Source: Bacteroides sp.
GTDB taxonomy: Bacteria > Bacteroidota > Bacteroidia > Bacteroidales > Muribaculaceae
Assembly (NCBI GenBank): GCA_023666835.1
Contig: JAMPBJ010000005.1
Location: 1 to 46,382 of the forward strand
Length of the DNA: 46,382 nucleotides
Direction of reading: 5' to 3'
In this document: positions 29,333 through 38,489 of the stretch, one piece after another
How the letters are laid out: each line of letters starts with the position of its first letter
Position numbering within the stretch: position 1 is the stretch's first letter
Notes under the pieces: model-generated
The model's database searches: none
What the model saw: the letters and a program-made list of their open reading frames with translations, nothing else
What the model was told of the DNA's origin: nothing
Program-made: the position numbers and the translations under genes

Positions 29333-29572
29333 TCACAGTTTGTTGGCATATGATCTGACTGTCGGGCTTTCAACGTCGACACCAAACTCTTTTGCTCTTG
29401 CCAGAATAGCTCTTGCCAATTTGGGTTTGAGATCTTCCGGACAATATCTGAAGTATGCTTCAGCAGCCCTTACATGTGCCGCATCGGGCATAGGATACTC
29501 TCTGCGTTCCGGCAATCCGAACACATCGTTGGGCAATTCTTTCTTTTCTTCGTATGATAATCTGTCGTTCAT
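29333..29572 (-). CDS. Small conserved hypothetical protein
   Basis: A 79-residue hydrophilic protein without signal peptide or membrane segment. It has a central REYPMPDAAHVRAAEAYFRYC segment and a basic amphipathic helix (KPKLARAILARAKEFGV). The YPxPD-xxH-xxxA pattern recurs in small proteins of unknown function in several phyla and in some phage-derived proteins, so I take it to be a real conserved gene. It is 21 bases downstream of the outer-membrane protein gene and followed by a strong terminator, so the two are one operon. Function unknown. Confidence 0.75.
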   Translation of the reverse strand: MNDRLSYEEKKELPNDVFGLPERREYPMPDAAHVRAAEAYFRYCPEDLKPKLARAILARAKEFGVDVESPTVRSYANKL

Positions 29573-29593
29573 CTCAATTCAATATTGTGATAT

Positions 29594-30115
29594 TTAGAAA
29601 TTGAGTCGTGCACCTACCTGAATAAGACCCTGCACACCGAATCCGGCTTCACCGAATATGGTAAACATCGGACTCAGATCCACATCAACACCTACAGGAG
29701 AGAGTTGGAATGCAAAATAGCCTTTGTTGTAAGAATCGCCACCGCGCGGCTGCATGTGTGATATCTCGGCTCCAATTCCCATATGTCCGTAGACGGTCAG
29801 CAGACTGTTGCGGTAATAATCATAACGGCCGTTGAGCATGATGGCATGATAGGCGATTTTGCTACTTTCAGGACCCTTGGTGGTTGTACTCGAAAATGTA
29901 TACGACGGGCCGATCCAGAAATTGCGGGCCACCTCAACATTATAGGCAAGATTGATGGCGCCCCATGCATTGTTGACGCCATGCCATCCATCGTGATAGT
30001 CAGCAGCATCCATCAATGTATAGCCTCCATAGCTCAGCGAAAGATTCATTTTGCGGGCCGAAGCGCCATAACTGATACCCAGCACTGCGATGAGAGCGAT
30101 AATAATACGTTTCAT
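29594..30115 (-). CDS. Small outer-membrane beta-barrel protein
   Basis: A 173-residue protein with a signal peptide (MKRIIIALIAVLGISYGASA). The rest alternates short amphipathic strands (LSLSYGGYTLMD, INLAYNVEVARNFWIGPSYTFSS, AIMLNGRYDYYRNSLLTVYGHMGIGAEI) and ends in phenylalanine (VGARLNF), the usual outer-membrane insertion signal. By size it would form an 8-strand barrel of the OmpA/OmpX-like type. The function is unknown. No convincing promoter box was found in the 110-base gap upstream of it. Confidence 0.8.
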   Translation of the reverse strand: MKRIIIALIAVLGISYGASARKMNLSLSYGGYTLMDAADYHDGWHGVNNAWGAINLAYNVEVARNFWIGPSYTFSSTTTKGPESSKIAYHAIMLNGRYDYYRNSLLTVYGHMGIGAEISHMQPRGGDSYNKGYFAFQLSPVGVDVDLSPMFTIFGEAGFGVQGLIQVGARLNF

Positions 30116-30207
30116 AGTGTAGTGAATTTTTTGTTAGTTTAAGAAGACATTTACGACCTTAAAACATCACCTTTTTAGAAATTGTTTCATCATCGAATCA
30201 TTTTTCA

Positions 30208-30215
30208 TATCTTTG
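30208..30215 (+). promoter_or_regulatory. -7 box of the ybaK-aroC operon
   Basis: A perfect TATCTTTG ends only 10 bases before the ybaK ATG at 30226. There is no good TTTG at the matching upstream distance (only TTGTTT-like sequence near 30182-30187). If used, the mRNA would have almost no leader. Confidence 0.55.
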
Positions 30216-30225
30216 CCCTTGATAT

Positions 30226-30741
30226 ATGCCACACAAAAACAAATCAAACATCAACAAAACCAATGCTGCCCGTCTGCTCGACAAGGCAGGAATAACATAT
30301 ACACTTATCCCCTACACCGTCGATGAGAACGATCTTGCAGCAACACATATCGCCGACGAACTTGGCGAAGACATTCGACGGGTATTCAAGACTCTCGTGC
30401 TCCACGGCGAACGGTCGGGCCATTTCGTGTGCGTAGTGCCGGGCAACTGCGAGGTCGATCTAAAAAAAGCAGCCAAAGCCGCCGGTGCAAAGAAAGCAGA
30501 CTTAATCCCCATGAAGGAGCTGTTGCCTCTGACCGGCTATATTCGCGGCGGATGTTCACCGATTGGCATGAAGAAACCGTTCCCGACCTTCTTCCACAGC
30601 ACAGTACTTGATTTCGACACGATATATGTCAGTGCCGGCGTCAGAGGATTGCAGTTCTGCATCAATCCGTCCGATCTGATCTCATTTACCGGAGCCACCG
30701 TTACAGATCTGACCGTCAACGATACAATAGACAATGAATAA
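30226..30741 (+). CDS. ybaK: Cys-tRNA(Pro) deacylase (YbaK/EbsC family)
   Basis: A 171-residue editing protein that hydrolyses cysteine wrongly attached to tRNA(Pro). Family features are [20 protein letters not shown], the catalytic lysine in [32 protein letters not shown], and [14 protein letters not shown] with the GxxSP-like loop. There is no alternative ATG close to the family start, so the ATG at 30226 is retained although it lies almost at the predicted transcription start. Its last 8 bases overlap aroC. Confidence 0.93.
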   Translation: MPHKNKSNINKTNAARLLDKAGITYTLIPYTVDENDLAATHIADELGEDIRRVFKTLVLHGERSGHFVCVVPGNCEVDLKKAAKAAGAKKADLIPMKELLPLTGYIRGGCSPIGMKKPFPTFFHSTVLDFDTIYVSAGVRGLQFCINPSDLISFTGATVTDLTVNDTIDNE

Positions 30742-31813
30742 TTCTTTTGGCGACATATTCCGACTCACCACCTTCGGCGAATCTCACGGCAAAGCCATGG
30801 GCGGAATCATCGACGGCATACCGGCCGGCGCACGCATCGACACTGATATGGTTCAAAAGGCTCTCAATCGCCGTCGTCCGGGCCAATCAAACATCACCAC
30901 GTCGCGCCGTGAGGCCGACCGAGTGCAATTCCTCTCGGGGCTTCTCAACAATGTCACATTGGGCACTCCTATCGGTTTTATAATTGAAAACACCGATCAG
31001 CATTCGGCTGACTATGACCCGACAGCCCATGCATATCGCCCATCCCATGCTGATTACACTTACGAAGCTAAATACGGTATCCGCGACCATCGTGGCGGAG
31101 GCCGTGCTTCGGCTCGTGAAACGGCGGCACGTGTCGTAGGTGGCGCAGTGGCTATGCAAATATTGATGCAGAGAGGAATACGCATAACAGCCTACACGCG
31201 CAGCATTGCCGACATTGAATGTGTATCACCCGTATGCGCTCCGTCGATCGACCTTATTGAGAGCAACCCGGTCAGATGTCCCGATCCGCAGGCAGCTGTG
31301 CTCATGGAGCAAGCAATACTCTCGGCAAAAAAAACCGGCGACACCCTCGGTGGAATTGTGGAGTGCGTGATTGGAAGCGCTCCGGCCGGTCTTGGCGATC
31401 CCGTGTTCGACAAGTTGGAGGCACGACTTGCACAAGCAATGCTCTCTATCCCTGCCGCCAAAGGCTTCGAGTACGGCGACGGCTTCGCATCAACACGAAT
31501 GAAGGGTTCTGAATCGCTTGACCGTTTCATTGTCGCCGACAATGGCTCCGTTACCACTACCACTAACCATAGCGGAGGTATCCAGGGAGGCATTTCCAAC
31601 GGCATGCCAATAGTCTTTCGGGTGGCATTTAAACCCGTGGCTACATTACTGCAAAATGTTGAAACAATCGACGACAAAGGAAATCCGACGGTTATTCATG
31701 CCCGAGGGCGACACGACCCGTGCGTGGTGCCGCGCGCAGTGCCGATTGTTGAATCGATGGCAGCCATGGTCATCCTCGACGCTTTGCTCAAGCAGCGCAC
31801 CACAAGATTATGA
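30734..31813 (+). CDS. aroC: Chorismate synthase
   Basis: A 359-residue, reduced-FMN-dependent enzyme that performs the last step of the shikimate pathway, from EPSP to chorismate. Signatures are [61 protein letters not shown], and [23 protein letters not shown]. The two active-site histidines (in GESHG and in GIRDHRGGG) are present. It overlaps ybaK by 8 bases and the next gene by 4 (ATGA). Confidence 0.97.
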   Translation: MNNSFGDIFRLTTFGESHGKAMGGIIDGIPAGARIDTDMVQKALNRRRPGQSNITTSRREADRVQFLSGLLNNVTLGTPIGFIIENTDQHSADYDPTAHAYRPSHADYTYEAKYGIRDHRGGGRASARETAARVVGGAVAMQILMQRGIRITAYTRSIADIECVSPVCAPSIDLIESNPVRCPDPQAAVLMEQAILSAKKTGDTLGGIVECVIGSAPAGLGDPVFDKLEARLAQAMLSIPAAKGFEYGDGFASTRMKGSESLDRFIVADNGSVTTTTNHSGGIQGGISNGMPIVFRVAFKPVATLLQNVETIDDKGNPTVIHARGRHDPCVVPRAVPIVESMAAMVILDALLKQRTTRL

Positions 31814-32718
31814 TACGATCTTTTGCCCACTTCATTGCCGATTATCTTCCCGGCAAGATCCAGAAACTGACCATCAATGCGGGGTATCTTTGCCCCAATC
31901 GCGACGGATCGAAAGGCACCGGTGGATGCATCTATTGCAACAATGCCTCTTTCAGCCCGGCATATACGCTTCAGGCCGAATCCATTGATCAACAAATCGC
32001 CCAAGGCAAGCAATTCTTTGCACGCAAATATCCCAATATGCGCTACATCGCCTATTTCCAGGGCTACACTTCTACCAACGCACCCGTCGACAGACTGATC
32101 GACTTGTATCGCCACACACTTTCGATCGATGGAATTGAGGGTATCATCATCGGCACTCGACCTGATTGCATGCCTCAACGATTGCTCGATGAACTCGCCG
32201 AACTTCGCAAAACTCATTTTGTCATGATGGAATATGGGGCGGAGACTTCCCACGATCGCACTCTTGCCCTCATCAACCGATGCCACACATGGGCCGAAAC
32301 GGTCGACGCCGTTAATCGAACAGCTGCGGCTTCGATCCCTGTCGGCCTGCATTTGATATTCGGGCTTCCAGGTGAATCAAAAGCAGACATCCTCGCAACC
32401 ATCGACCGCATCAATTCGCTACCTATCAACACTCTTAAGTGCCATCAGCTGCAAGTGATCCGCAACACTGCTTTGGCAGCCGGCATCGAGTTGGGTAAAT
32501 ACGCCGTCGAGTCGTTCACACCGGAAAACTATGCCGACTTGTGTCTGGAAGTTCTTGACCGACTTCGCGACGACATTACGGTGGAACGCTTCGTATCGCA
32601 AGCGCCCTCCGATCTTCTGATTTCTCCCCGATGGGGATTGAAAAACTACCAGTTTGTCGATCTGCTCAACCGGCGTAGTAAGCAACTTCATTGCCGGCAT
32701 ACGACATCCGGGAAATAA
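31810..32718 (+). CDS. Radical SAM protein, YhcC/TIGR01212 type
   Basis: A 302-residue radical SAM protein of the YhcC family. The unusual cluster motif is spread out: [16 protein letters not shown] gives Cx11-12Cx2C, diagnostic for the family. The SAM site [30 protein letters not shown] and the Elp3-like segment [16 protein letters not shown] follow. The reaction is unknown in this family. Its start overlaps the aroC stop (ATGA), so it is co-translated. Its last 53 bases overlap the convergent SecB-like gene. Confidence 0.9.
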   Translation: MIRSFAHFIADYLPGKIQKLTINAGYLCPNRDGSKGTGGCIYCNNASFSPAYTLQAESIDQQIAQGKQFFARKYPNMRYIAYFQGYTSTNAPVDRLIDLYRHTLSIDGIEGIIIGTRPDCMPQRLLDELAELRKTHFVMMEYGAETSHDRTLALINRCHTWAETVDAVNRTAAASIPVGLHLIFGLPGESKADILATIDRINSLPINTLKCHQLQVIRNTALAAGIELGKYAVESFTPENYADLCLEVLDRLRDDITVERFVSQAPSDLLISPRWGLKNYQFVDLLNRRSKQLHCRHTTSGK

Positions 32719-33160
32719 GATGCTCAAGATCATAGACCGGCAGAGGGAAATTGGCCAGAAAACTATTTGCCGTACGCATGGCAAGCATACCACGGATTGC
32801 ACCGATTGAAATACTCAACATCAATCTAAGCAGTTCAGGGGTCAATACGATTTCCGACCGTGACATTTCAATGACACCGTCAACATTGCGTATTTCAAAA
32901 TCGGCATCGATATAGTAGTCAAGGAGTCGGCGCCTTATTTGTCGGCGAAGTGTTGAGTAGTGAACACCCAGGCGCAAAGTGACAGCTCTTCGACGTTCGT
33001 CTTTTGTCAGAAGCGTCGACAATTCAATATCCACCTCACCTCCCTCATAACGCATTATCTCCCAACGGTAGAAATGGCTGAGATTTTTCACTTCCCGAAG
33101 TTCGGCGAGTCGCATTTCGAGTTGTGTCACATAATCCGATGGATGGCTAATCGTAGTCAT
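32666..33160 (-). CDS. SecB-like fold protein of unknown role
   Basis: A 164-residue soluble protein. The end region [31 protein letters not shown] resembles the helix and FPLP-type loop of the SecB chaperone fold, also seen in toxin-antitoxin chaperones. Earlier strands (VDIELSTLLTKDERRRAVTLRLGVHYS) fit the beta sheet. The assignment is by motif feel, not alignment. A 7-bp hairpin GGTGTTG/CAACACC (33195-33216) sits in its 5' region. No toxin or antitoxin gene is adjacent, so a housekeeping or T9SS-cargo chaperone role is a guess. Confidence 0.55.
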   Translation of the reverse strand: MTTISHPSDYVTQLEMRLAELREVKNLSHFYRWEIMRYEGGEVDIELSTLLTKDERRRAVTLRLGVHYSTLRRQIRRRLLDYYIDADFEIRNVDGVIEMSRSEIVLTPELLRLMLSISIGAIRGMLAMRTANSFLANFPLPVYDLEHLISRMSYAGNEVAYYAG

Positions 33161-33194
33161 AGAGAGTGCTTGATTGTGTTGAAAGTGAATACAC

Positions 33195-33216
33195 GGTGTT
33201 GTTCCTTATCAACACC
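33195..33216 (-). other. Hairpin upstream of the SecB-like gene
   Basis: GGTGTTG (33195-33201) and CAACACC (33210-33216) form a perfect 7-bp stem with an 8-base loop, 35 bases before the start of the SecB-like gene. There is no T tract. It may be an mRNA leader structure; no function can be assigned. Confidence 0.4.
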
Positions 33217-33267
33217 ACACCTGCCTCATTTGTTTGCGATCGAAATCGTATTTTCCCGGACAAATGC

Positions 33268-33297
33268 AAAAAGAGTCTCCCGTCTGATTCGGAAGAC
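33268..33297 (-). terminator. Terminator of the T9SS operon
   Basis: As minus-strand RNA, GTCTTCCG pairs with CGGGAGAC (eight pairs, one G-U) around a 7-base loop, then reads CTC and a run of five T (33268-33272). It lies 26 bases after the gldN stop. Confidence 0.75.
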
Positions 33298-33322
33298 CCT
33301 TTTGTTTGTGTGACGAATTTCG

Positions 33323-34468
33323 TTATTTTTTTCGGTCACGAACACTGCGGCGTGGTGCCGTCGGTCCGCTTGACTTGCTCGATTTCACTTTCGGAGCTTT
33401 GGTTTTGCCACGTTTCACCTTCACCGGTTTATCGTCGGATTTCTTTCCGCGACGTGTGGCCACCTTGGGTTTGTCGGCTTCAGGTTCGCCTACAGTTTCG
33501 TCGCCCTCGGCAGCAGCTTCGATTTCAGCTTCGTCGGCAGCTTTCTTGTCGCTCTTGGCCTGTAGTTCCTCAAGAGAGGGCACCCAGAGCTTGTCTTCAA
33601 ACGTGTCAAGTTCGTGCTGGATGCTGTCCTGAGCCCGGCGCACTTGATCGGGGTCGGCATAGATCTGACGCATCGACCGGTTGCGAAGATTGCGGGTTTT
33701 GTAAATATCTCCGTCGTAGAATCCGAGCTGGAAATAGTCGTCGTAGGTGCAAGAAGGAAGATTGTTGTAGTCTGATGTAAAAATGTTCTGAGTGGAGAGG
33801 TACGGGCGCAAATCGTCATATTTTACCCAAAACATCGGGTATTTCATGGCATCCATACCATAGTCATCGCTGCGATGAAGCACGGGACAAATGGCCTCGA
33901 CACGTGTCTTCATTCGGTTGGTTCGCGTGTCAAATTCCCATTTTTCGATGATATAATAACTGAGCACCTCGGTAGTTGGGACATCACTTTCGTGAATTTC
34001 AAACTTTGGATTACGGTCTGAACTGCCTCGGGCTTCGGTGTAATAAATATGGTAGCGGTCAAGGACATCGCGTGCCTTCATACGATGCTCGTCGGTAAAC
34101 ACCTCGCGACCATCAAGATATTCATATACGGCAAGCTGATTGTTGGCCAACAGGCGCATGATGATGCGAAACAGGCTTTCATTTCCATCGACCGGCTGCT
34201 CGGGAAAATAGAGCGGTGCATTGGCATCCTTGTTGAGGTCAAGCGACCGATATATCACTTTCATCCATGACAGTTCAGCGTCAGATGTCGGATCGGTCTG
34301 CAAACGGGATTGCATGCGCTGCGTCACCTGCGTATTGGTATTGTCCTGGTTGTTCGAACGCGATCCGCGACGCATTGTCGCTTTGCTTCCCGAGTCCTGG
34401 GCTAAAGAGGGCATTGCCATGGCCATGATAGCCACTATTGCCACTGCCATTCGTTTTACGCTTTTCAT
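33323..34468 (-). CDS. gldN: Type IX secretion ring protein GldN/PorN
   Basis: A 381-residue periplasmic protein with a signal peptide (residues 1-23, MAMPSLAQ end). GldN and GldK form the ring structure at the outer membrane in the type IX secretion system. The GldN core runs from about residue 65 to 300 (ELSWMKVIYRSLDLNKDANAPLYFPEQ; YYIIEKWEFDTRTNRM; CPVLHRSDDYGMDAMKYPMFWVKYDD). Beyond it there is an 80-residue low-complexity tail: acidic and alanine-rich (about 310-332), then strongly basic with many Lys, Arg, Ser and Pro up to the final RDRKK. This tail is longer and more basic than I remember for typical GldN. Confidence 0.92.
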   Translation of the reverse strand: MKSVKRMAVAIVAIMAMAMPSLAQDSGSKATMRRGSRSNNQDNTNTQVTQRMQSRLQTDPTSDAELSWMKVIYRSLDLNKDANAPLYFPEQPVDGNESLFRIIMRLLANNQLAVYEYLDGREVFTDEHRMKARDVLDRYHIYYTEARGSSDRNPKFEIHESDVPTTEVLSYYIIEKWEFDTRTNRMKTRVEAICPVLHRSDDYGMDAMKYPMFWVKYDDLRPYLSTQNIFTSDYNNLPSCTYDDYFQLGFYDGDIYKTRNLRNRSMRQIYADPDQVRRAQDSIQHELDTFEDKLWVPSLEELQAKSDKKAADEAEIEAAAEGDETVGEPEADKPKVATRRGKKSDDKPVKVKRGKTKAPKVKSSKSSGPTAPRRSVRDRKK

Positions 34469-34507
34469 TATATATTGTAGTCTCTTGTTATCTGTATATC
34501 TGGTTTC

Positions 34508-36079
34508 TTATTTCACTCTGACTTCTATCGGGCTGAGCACTCGCTCCACGCCGTCGGGGCCGGTGGCACGTATGCGTGATATGAAGAATCGGGCACGTCC
34601 GGGCACCAATCCTCTGATGCGGTCTTTCTGTTGTGACGAGAAGTTGGCTCCGTCACTCTGATATACTGCACCATCGCCCTGCGAGTCGATGAACACGGTT
34701 TCGAATCCGAGCACACGGAAGTCGATATCGAGCAATCCGTCGTCGATGGCGGCTCCAAGTCCTTTTGAACTCATAAGCTGCTGTTTCGACACGCTGCGAC
34801 CACCTTTAAAGCGTTCGGTGGATCCGTTGGCTCCGGGCAGAATAATAAAGGCATCGGGATCAGGCAACTTTCTCACTTTGAATTTTGTGGTATTGACAAC
34901 CTGCGACCTCCCGTCGAACATAGCCGAAACCGTCACAACGGCTTCGCCCCCGACACTTGAGGATCGAGCCACCCAGTGATCGCCCTCGCGACTAAGCGTA
35001 CCGCCCGTCATTGTTGCGGTGACATCGGCCATCGGCACTCCGGGCACCGAAATGGAGATCGGGTTGTTGATGCCGGCATAAAGCACATTCATCATTGTAG
35101 CCGATACGGTTGCCATCGGTTCGAACACGGTGTATTGCGAAGTAAAGGGATGCTGCGAAGTAGTGCCGTCGACATGTTTCACCTCTATATAACCGGAGTA
35201 GTTAAACGATCCGATCGACGACGGGGTGAATTCATAGTGACCGTTGGTGAGTGGTTTGCCACCCACATACACCGTCGGACGAGCCGTGGTGTCGACAGCA
35301 GCAAGCACGATATCGGCCGCATAACGTCCACCGCGCATGACCATACGCGATTGAGGTACCACGAAAGCGTTCATCTCATTGATTCGAAGGTCGCCGGCGT
35401 CGATCTGAGACAACTGATGTATCAAAGTAGCCAGCGCTTCACCCTCGGCATAGCGCACATCGTTCTGCAGTTTGGTCAGAAGCGTGATGGCAGCCACTGC
35501 AGGCTGATTATCGAATTTCGATTCCTCCCATGTCTCCACACCAATGATGCCGGGACGCTTGAACGGAGCTGTCGACAAAGCATGTTCGATATTGCTGCGT
35601 TTGAGCGAATCGACCACGATCGACTGGATATACGACCGGAATATGTCGACATCGTTGCGCAAGCTCTCGCCATGGCGGGTCGATGGGTTTAGCATCACCA
35701 CGGAAGCTGCCTCAAGATCGTCGCGGTTCTGGAGGTTGTCGGGAGTGTTCAGCACACCGTCGGCCTGAATGATAATAACATTTTTGAACGAGTCTATACG
35801 CTCGAAAAGTTCCTTGGCACGAGCCCTTACCTCCATGGCCGACTCAAGAGTCGACTGACCGAGAAGAGGATTCTGCTCAGCATACAATCTTATCTGATCA
35901 TATACGGCATCGTTACGTTCACTGACCGTCTCATTCGTGCGCGACAAACCGTCGTGGACCTGAGTGAAGCCATCGAGCACATCGCTCGACACATTGAGCG
36001 CGAGCATGGCAGTCAGGACGATATACATCAGGTTTATCATCTTCTGACGAGGCGACAGTCGTGTGTTGGTTTGAGCCAT
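34508..36079 (-). CDS. gldM: Type IX secretion motor protein GldM/PorM
   Basis: A 523-residue protein anchored by one N-terminal helix (about 13-32, QKMINLMYIVLTAMLALNVS) with a large periplasmic part. GldM and GldL form the proton-driven motor that powers secretion. The helical first domain (EQNPLLGQSTLESAMEVRARAKELF; AAITLLTKLQNDVRYAEGEAL) is followed by beta-rich domains ending with DIDFRVLGFETVF and PIEVRVK. Length matches the family. It lies 39 bases before gldN and 40 after gldL. Confidence 0.96.
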   Translation of the reverse strand: MAQTNTRLSPRQKMINLMYIVLTAMLALNVSSDVLDGFTQVHDGLSRTNETVSERNDAVYDQIRLYAEQNPLLGQSTLESAMEVRARAKELFERIDSFKNVIIIQADGVLNTPDNLQNRDDLEAASVVMLNPSTRHGESLRNDVDIFRSYIQSIVVDSLKRSNIEHALSTAPFKRPGIIGVETWEESKFDNQPAVAAITLLTKLQNDVRYAEGEALATLIHQLSQIDAGDLRINEMNAFVVPQSRMVMRGGRYAADIVLAAVDTTARPTVYVGGKPLTNGHYEFTPSSIGSFNYSGYIEVKHVDGTTSQHPFTSQYTVFEPMATVSATMMNVLYAGINNPISISVPGVPMADVTATMTGGTLSREGDHWVARSSSVGGEAVVTVSAMFDGRSQVVNTTKFKVRKLPDPDAFIILPGANGSTERFKGGRSVSKQQLMSSKGLGAAIDDGLLDIDFRVLGFETVFIDSQGDGAVYQSDGANFSSQQKDRIRGLVPGRARFFISRIRATGPDGVERVLSPIEVRVK

Positions 36080-36119
36080 ATTTTATATTGACGAAATAGT
36101 AAATGATGGTTTGCTGTAT

Positions 36120-37019
36120 TTATTGTTGCTCCTCACCGGCCTCGGGTTCAACCGACGGAGCGGAGGCAATGGGGGCGCCCGGCATCTGCATATTGATGGT
36201 CATGGCATGAAGCATCTTGGCATAAACCTGATTGAGCTGTGCCATATAGCGGGCCATCTTTTCGCTCTCTTCGCAGTATCGCGAGCTGGCACTGGCCGTA
36301 TTCTCATACATTGCACATATATCCTTGATTCCGCGGTTTACACGATCGATGGCATCGAGTTGCGACGACACGCTCTTGAGTTGAATTTCGTAGATGGTGT
36401 TCAAGCCCGAAATGTTGCGGTTGAGATTCTGCATCTGTTCCACATAGCCGGTGGAGCTTTGGGTGATGTTTTCGGAGTTTTCGGTGATGGCGCGATAGCT
36501 CGTCAGCAACGTTTCCGACACTTCGTTGAGAGCCTCGGTGGTCTGACGCAGGCGACTCATCTGTTCGGCAATGCCGGCCATTTGGGCCACGTATTGCTCG
36601 CTGACTTCGCCGAATGCGGCTCCACTCAGATCAAGAGCAGGAGCAGGTGCCGGCTGAGCCACGGCAACTTCGTGCGATGCCGGGACAGCAGGCGTTCCAT
36701 GCACGACGACGTTCACGCCTTCGCCCGACGAAAGATCAGGACGTTCGTCAGGATTATGGCTGTCGAGAACCGGAAACACTTCCTCCCAATTATATTCCCT
36801 CGGCGGACGGTCAAATGCCGTCAGAATAAACATAAGCACCTCGGTTCCCATACCGATGGCAAGAAGAGTGTTGCCGCCCGGCAAGTGAAGAATCTTGAAC
36901 AAGGCTCCCCAAATGACGACAGCCGCTCCTATACTGTAGGCAAAGTTAAAAAAACGCTGGCCACTCTCGCCCGAAAGAAAACGTTCTACACGATTTTTAT
37001 ATCTTTTGATTTTTCCCAT
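36120..37019 (-). CDS. gldL: Type IX secretion motor protein GldL/PorL
   Basis: A 299-residue inner-membrane protein with two adjacent transmembrane helices (about 27-43 and 51-69). The first contains a buried lysine (Lys42 in GALFKILHL) and the second a buried glutamate (Glu60 in GMGTEVLMF). The glutamate is the residue family work links to proton use. A long cytoplasmic part follows with coiled-coil sequence (about 150-270: TEALNEVSETLLTSYRAI; SVSSQLDAIDRVNRGIKD). A Pro/Ala-rich linker (about 110-130) separates the two. It is the partner of GldM. Confidence 0.96.
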   Translation of the reverse strand: MGKIKRYKNRVERFLSGESGQRFFNFAYSIGAAVVIWGALFKILHLPGGNTLLAIGMGTEVLMFILTAFDRPPREYNWEEVFPVLDSHNPDERPDLSSGEGVNVVVHGTPAVPASHEVAVAQPAPAPALDLSGAAFGEVSEQYVAQMAGIAEQMSRLRQTTEALNEVSETLLTSYRAITENSENITQSSTGYVEQMQNLNRNISGLNTIYEIQLKSVSSQLDAIDRVNRGIKDICAMYENTASASSRYCEESEKMARYMAQLNQVYAKMLHAMTINMQMPGAPIASAPSVEPEAGEEQQ

Positions 37020-37049
37020 TGCTTTTCAAAATTATATTTGAGGGGATTG

Positions 37050-38486
37050 TCATTTCTTTATCTTGTTGCCCTTGGCAAAACCGATCTGGGTTCTGACGCA
37101 TCGAAAGCCGATGTAGCTGCGCTGCTCGTTCTGGTATTCCCACATGCGGATGTCGGAGCGGATGTTGTGGGCCACGTCTTTCCACGAGCCACCACGCACA
37201 ATCTTGCGTTTCATCTTGTAAGGATCCTCCTTGGCGGCATCGTAGCGATACTCGGGATTGAGATCCGATGTGAGCTTGCTGACGCTTTCAGTGTAGGCTG
37301 TCGAGGTCCACTCGCTGACGTTGCCGGCCATGTCATAAAGGCCGAAGTCGTTAGGCGAATATGTGCCGACACGCGAAGTGATCAAATGGCCGTCCTGCAC
37401 ATAGTTGCCTTCCTGTGGCTTGAAGTTGGCATAGAAGCACCCTTTTTCCTCGGTCAGAGGCAGATCGCCTGCCCAAGGATACTTGTTGTCGCTCTCGCCT
37501 GCACGGGCTGCAAATTCCCATTCTGCTTCAGTGGGGAGTCGATACGGCTCAACGTACACTCCGGCCGGTCCGAGCGACCGTCGCAGATAGTCAGTGCGCC
37601 AGTTGGCAAAGGCATTGGCCTGCTCCCAACTTACGCCAACCACGGGGTACTCGTTGTAGCCGCCATGGCTGAAGTACATGCGCACATACGGTTCGTTGTA
37701 TGCATTTTCAAAATCGTTGACCCAAACCGTGGTGTCGGGATACACATTAACTATATATGTGTTGACGAAGTCGTAATCACCGGTCAGACCACGAGTGATC
37801 GTGCGACGTACTATTTCACCGTTGTCGTCGATATATGCAGTATCCTTTGAAATCAAGGGCACATCAGTGGGCACCGGACGATCGGTGTTGTATTCGCGGC
37901 GGGCCGGATTCAAACGGTGCTTGCGCTTGGCTGCTTCGGTGTGGTTATACACTTCATAGCGATAGTTGAGCTGCTCGGGATCAAGCTCCTTCACTCCTGT
38001 GATGGGATTGATGCGATAAACGCTCTCAATTGCGCGGGCCTCATCCTCATTGGCATTACGCCAGGGAATAGGTTTGCTCCAGTTGAGATAAGGCTTCACC
38101 GGGTTGCCTTCGCGATCCTCTTCAATCTTGAACTCTTCATTGCCTCCGTAGGCAGGGTCGGCAAGACGTTCGCGAATAATTGAGTCACGCACCCAGAACA
38201 CAAATTGTTTGTATTTTGAATTGGTCACCTCAGTTTCATCCATCCAGAAGGCATCAACCGACATGCCGCGGGCATCGGCTCGCAGATTCCATGCGCTGTC
38301 TGCTTCCTGCGGACCCGCTATTATGGATCCACGGCTCACCAGCACCATTCCATAGGGAGTAGGTTCGGCCCAGGATGTGGCGCTTACACCGGTCACTTCA
38401 CCTCCGGATGCATTACGCGGTCCTGACGCACATCCCGCAAAGGAAAGCGCAACCAACATCAGTGAATAAAAAGTCAGTTTTTTCAT
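37050..38486 (-). CDS. gldK: Type IX secretion ring lipoprotein GldK/PorK
   Basis: A 478-residue lipoprotein. The signal peptide ends in a lipobox (LSFAGC, Cys19). The body is a formylglycine-generating-enzyme (SUMF1-like) fold: MDETEVTNSKYKQFVFWV, VVGVSWEQANAFANW, YRLPTEAEWEFAARAG, NDFGLYDMAGNVSEWT, RKIVRGGSWKDVAHNIRSD and GFRCVRTQ. In GldK this fold is structural, not catalytic. It builds the outer-membrane-associated ring with GldN. It starts 3 bases after the porP stop. Confidence 0.95.
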   Translation of the reverse strand: MKKLTFYSLMLVALSFAGCASGPRNASGGEVTGVSATSWAEPTPYGMVLVSRGSIIAGPQEADSAWNLRADARGMSVDAFWMDETEVTNSKYKQFVFWVRDSIIRERLADPAYGGNEEFKIEEDREGNPVKPYLNWSKPIPWRNANEDEARAIESVYRINPITGVKELDPEQLNYRYEVYNHTEAAKRKHRLNPARREYNTDRPVPTDVPLISKDTAYIDDNGEIVRRTITRGLTGDYDFVNTYIVNVYPDTTVWVNDFENAYNEPYVRMYFSHGGYNEYPVVGVSWEQANAFANWRTDYLRRSLGPAGVYVEPYRLPTEAEWEFAARAGESDNKYPWAGDLPLTEEKGCFYANFKPQEGNYVQDGHLITSRVGTYSPNDFGLYDMAGNVSEWTSTAYTESVSKLTSDLNPEYRYDAAKEDPYKMKRKIVRGGSWKDVAHNIRSDIRMWEYQNEQRSYIGFRCVRTQIGFAKGNKIKK

Positions 38487-38489
38487 ATC

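Noticed and set aside
36111-37850. A 579-codon open frame on the plus strand across gldL and gldK
   Set aside because: It is antisense to two firmly identified T9SS genes, has no family motifs, and is a by-product of their codon use.
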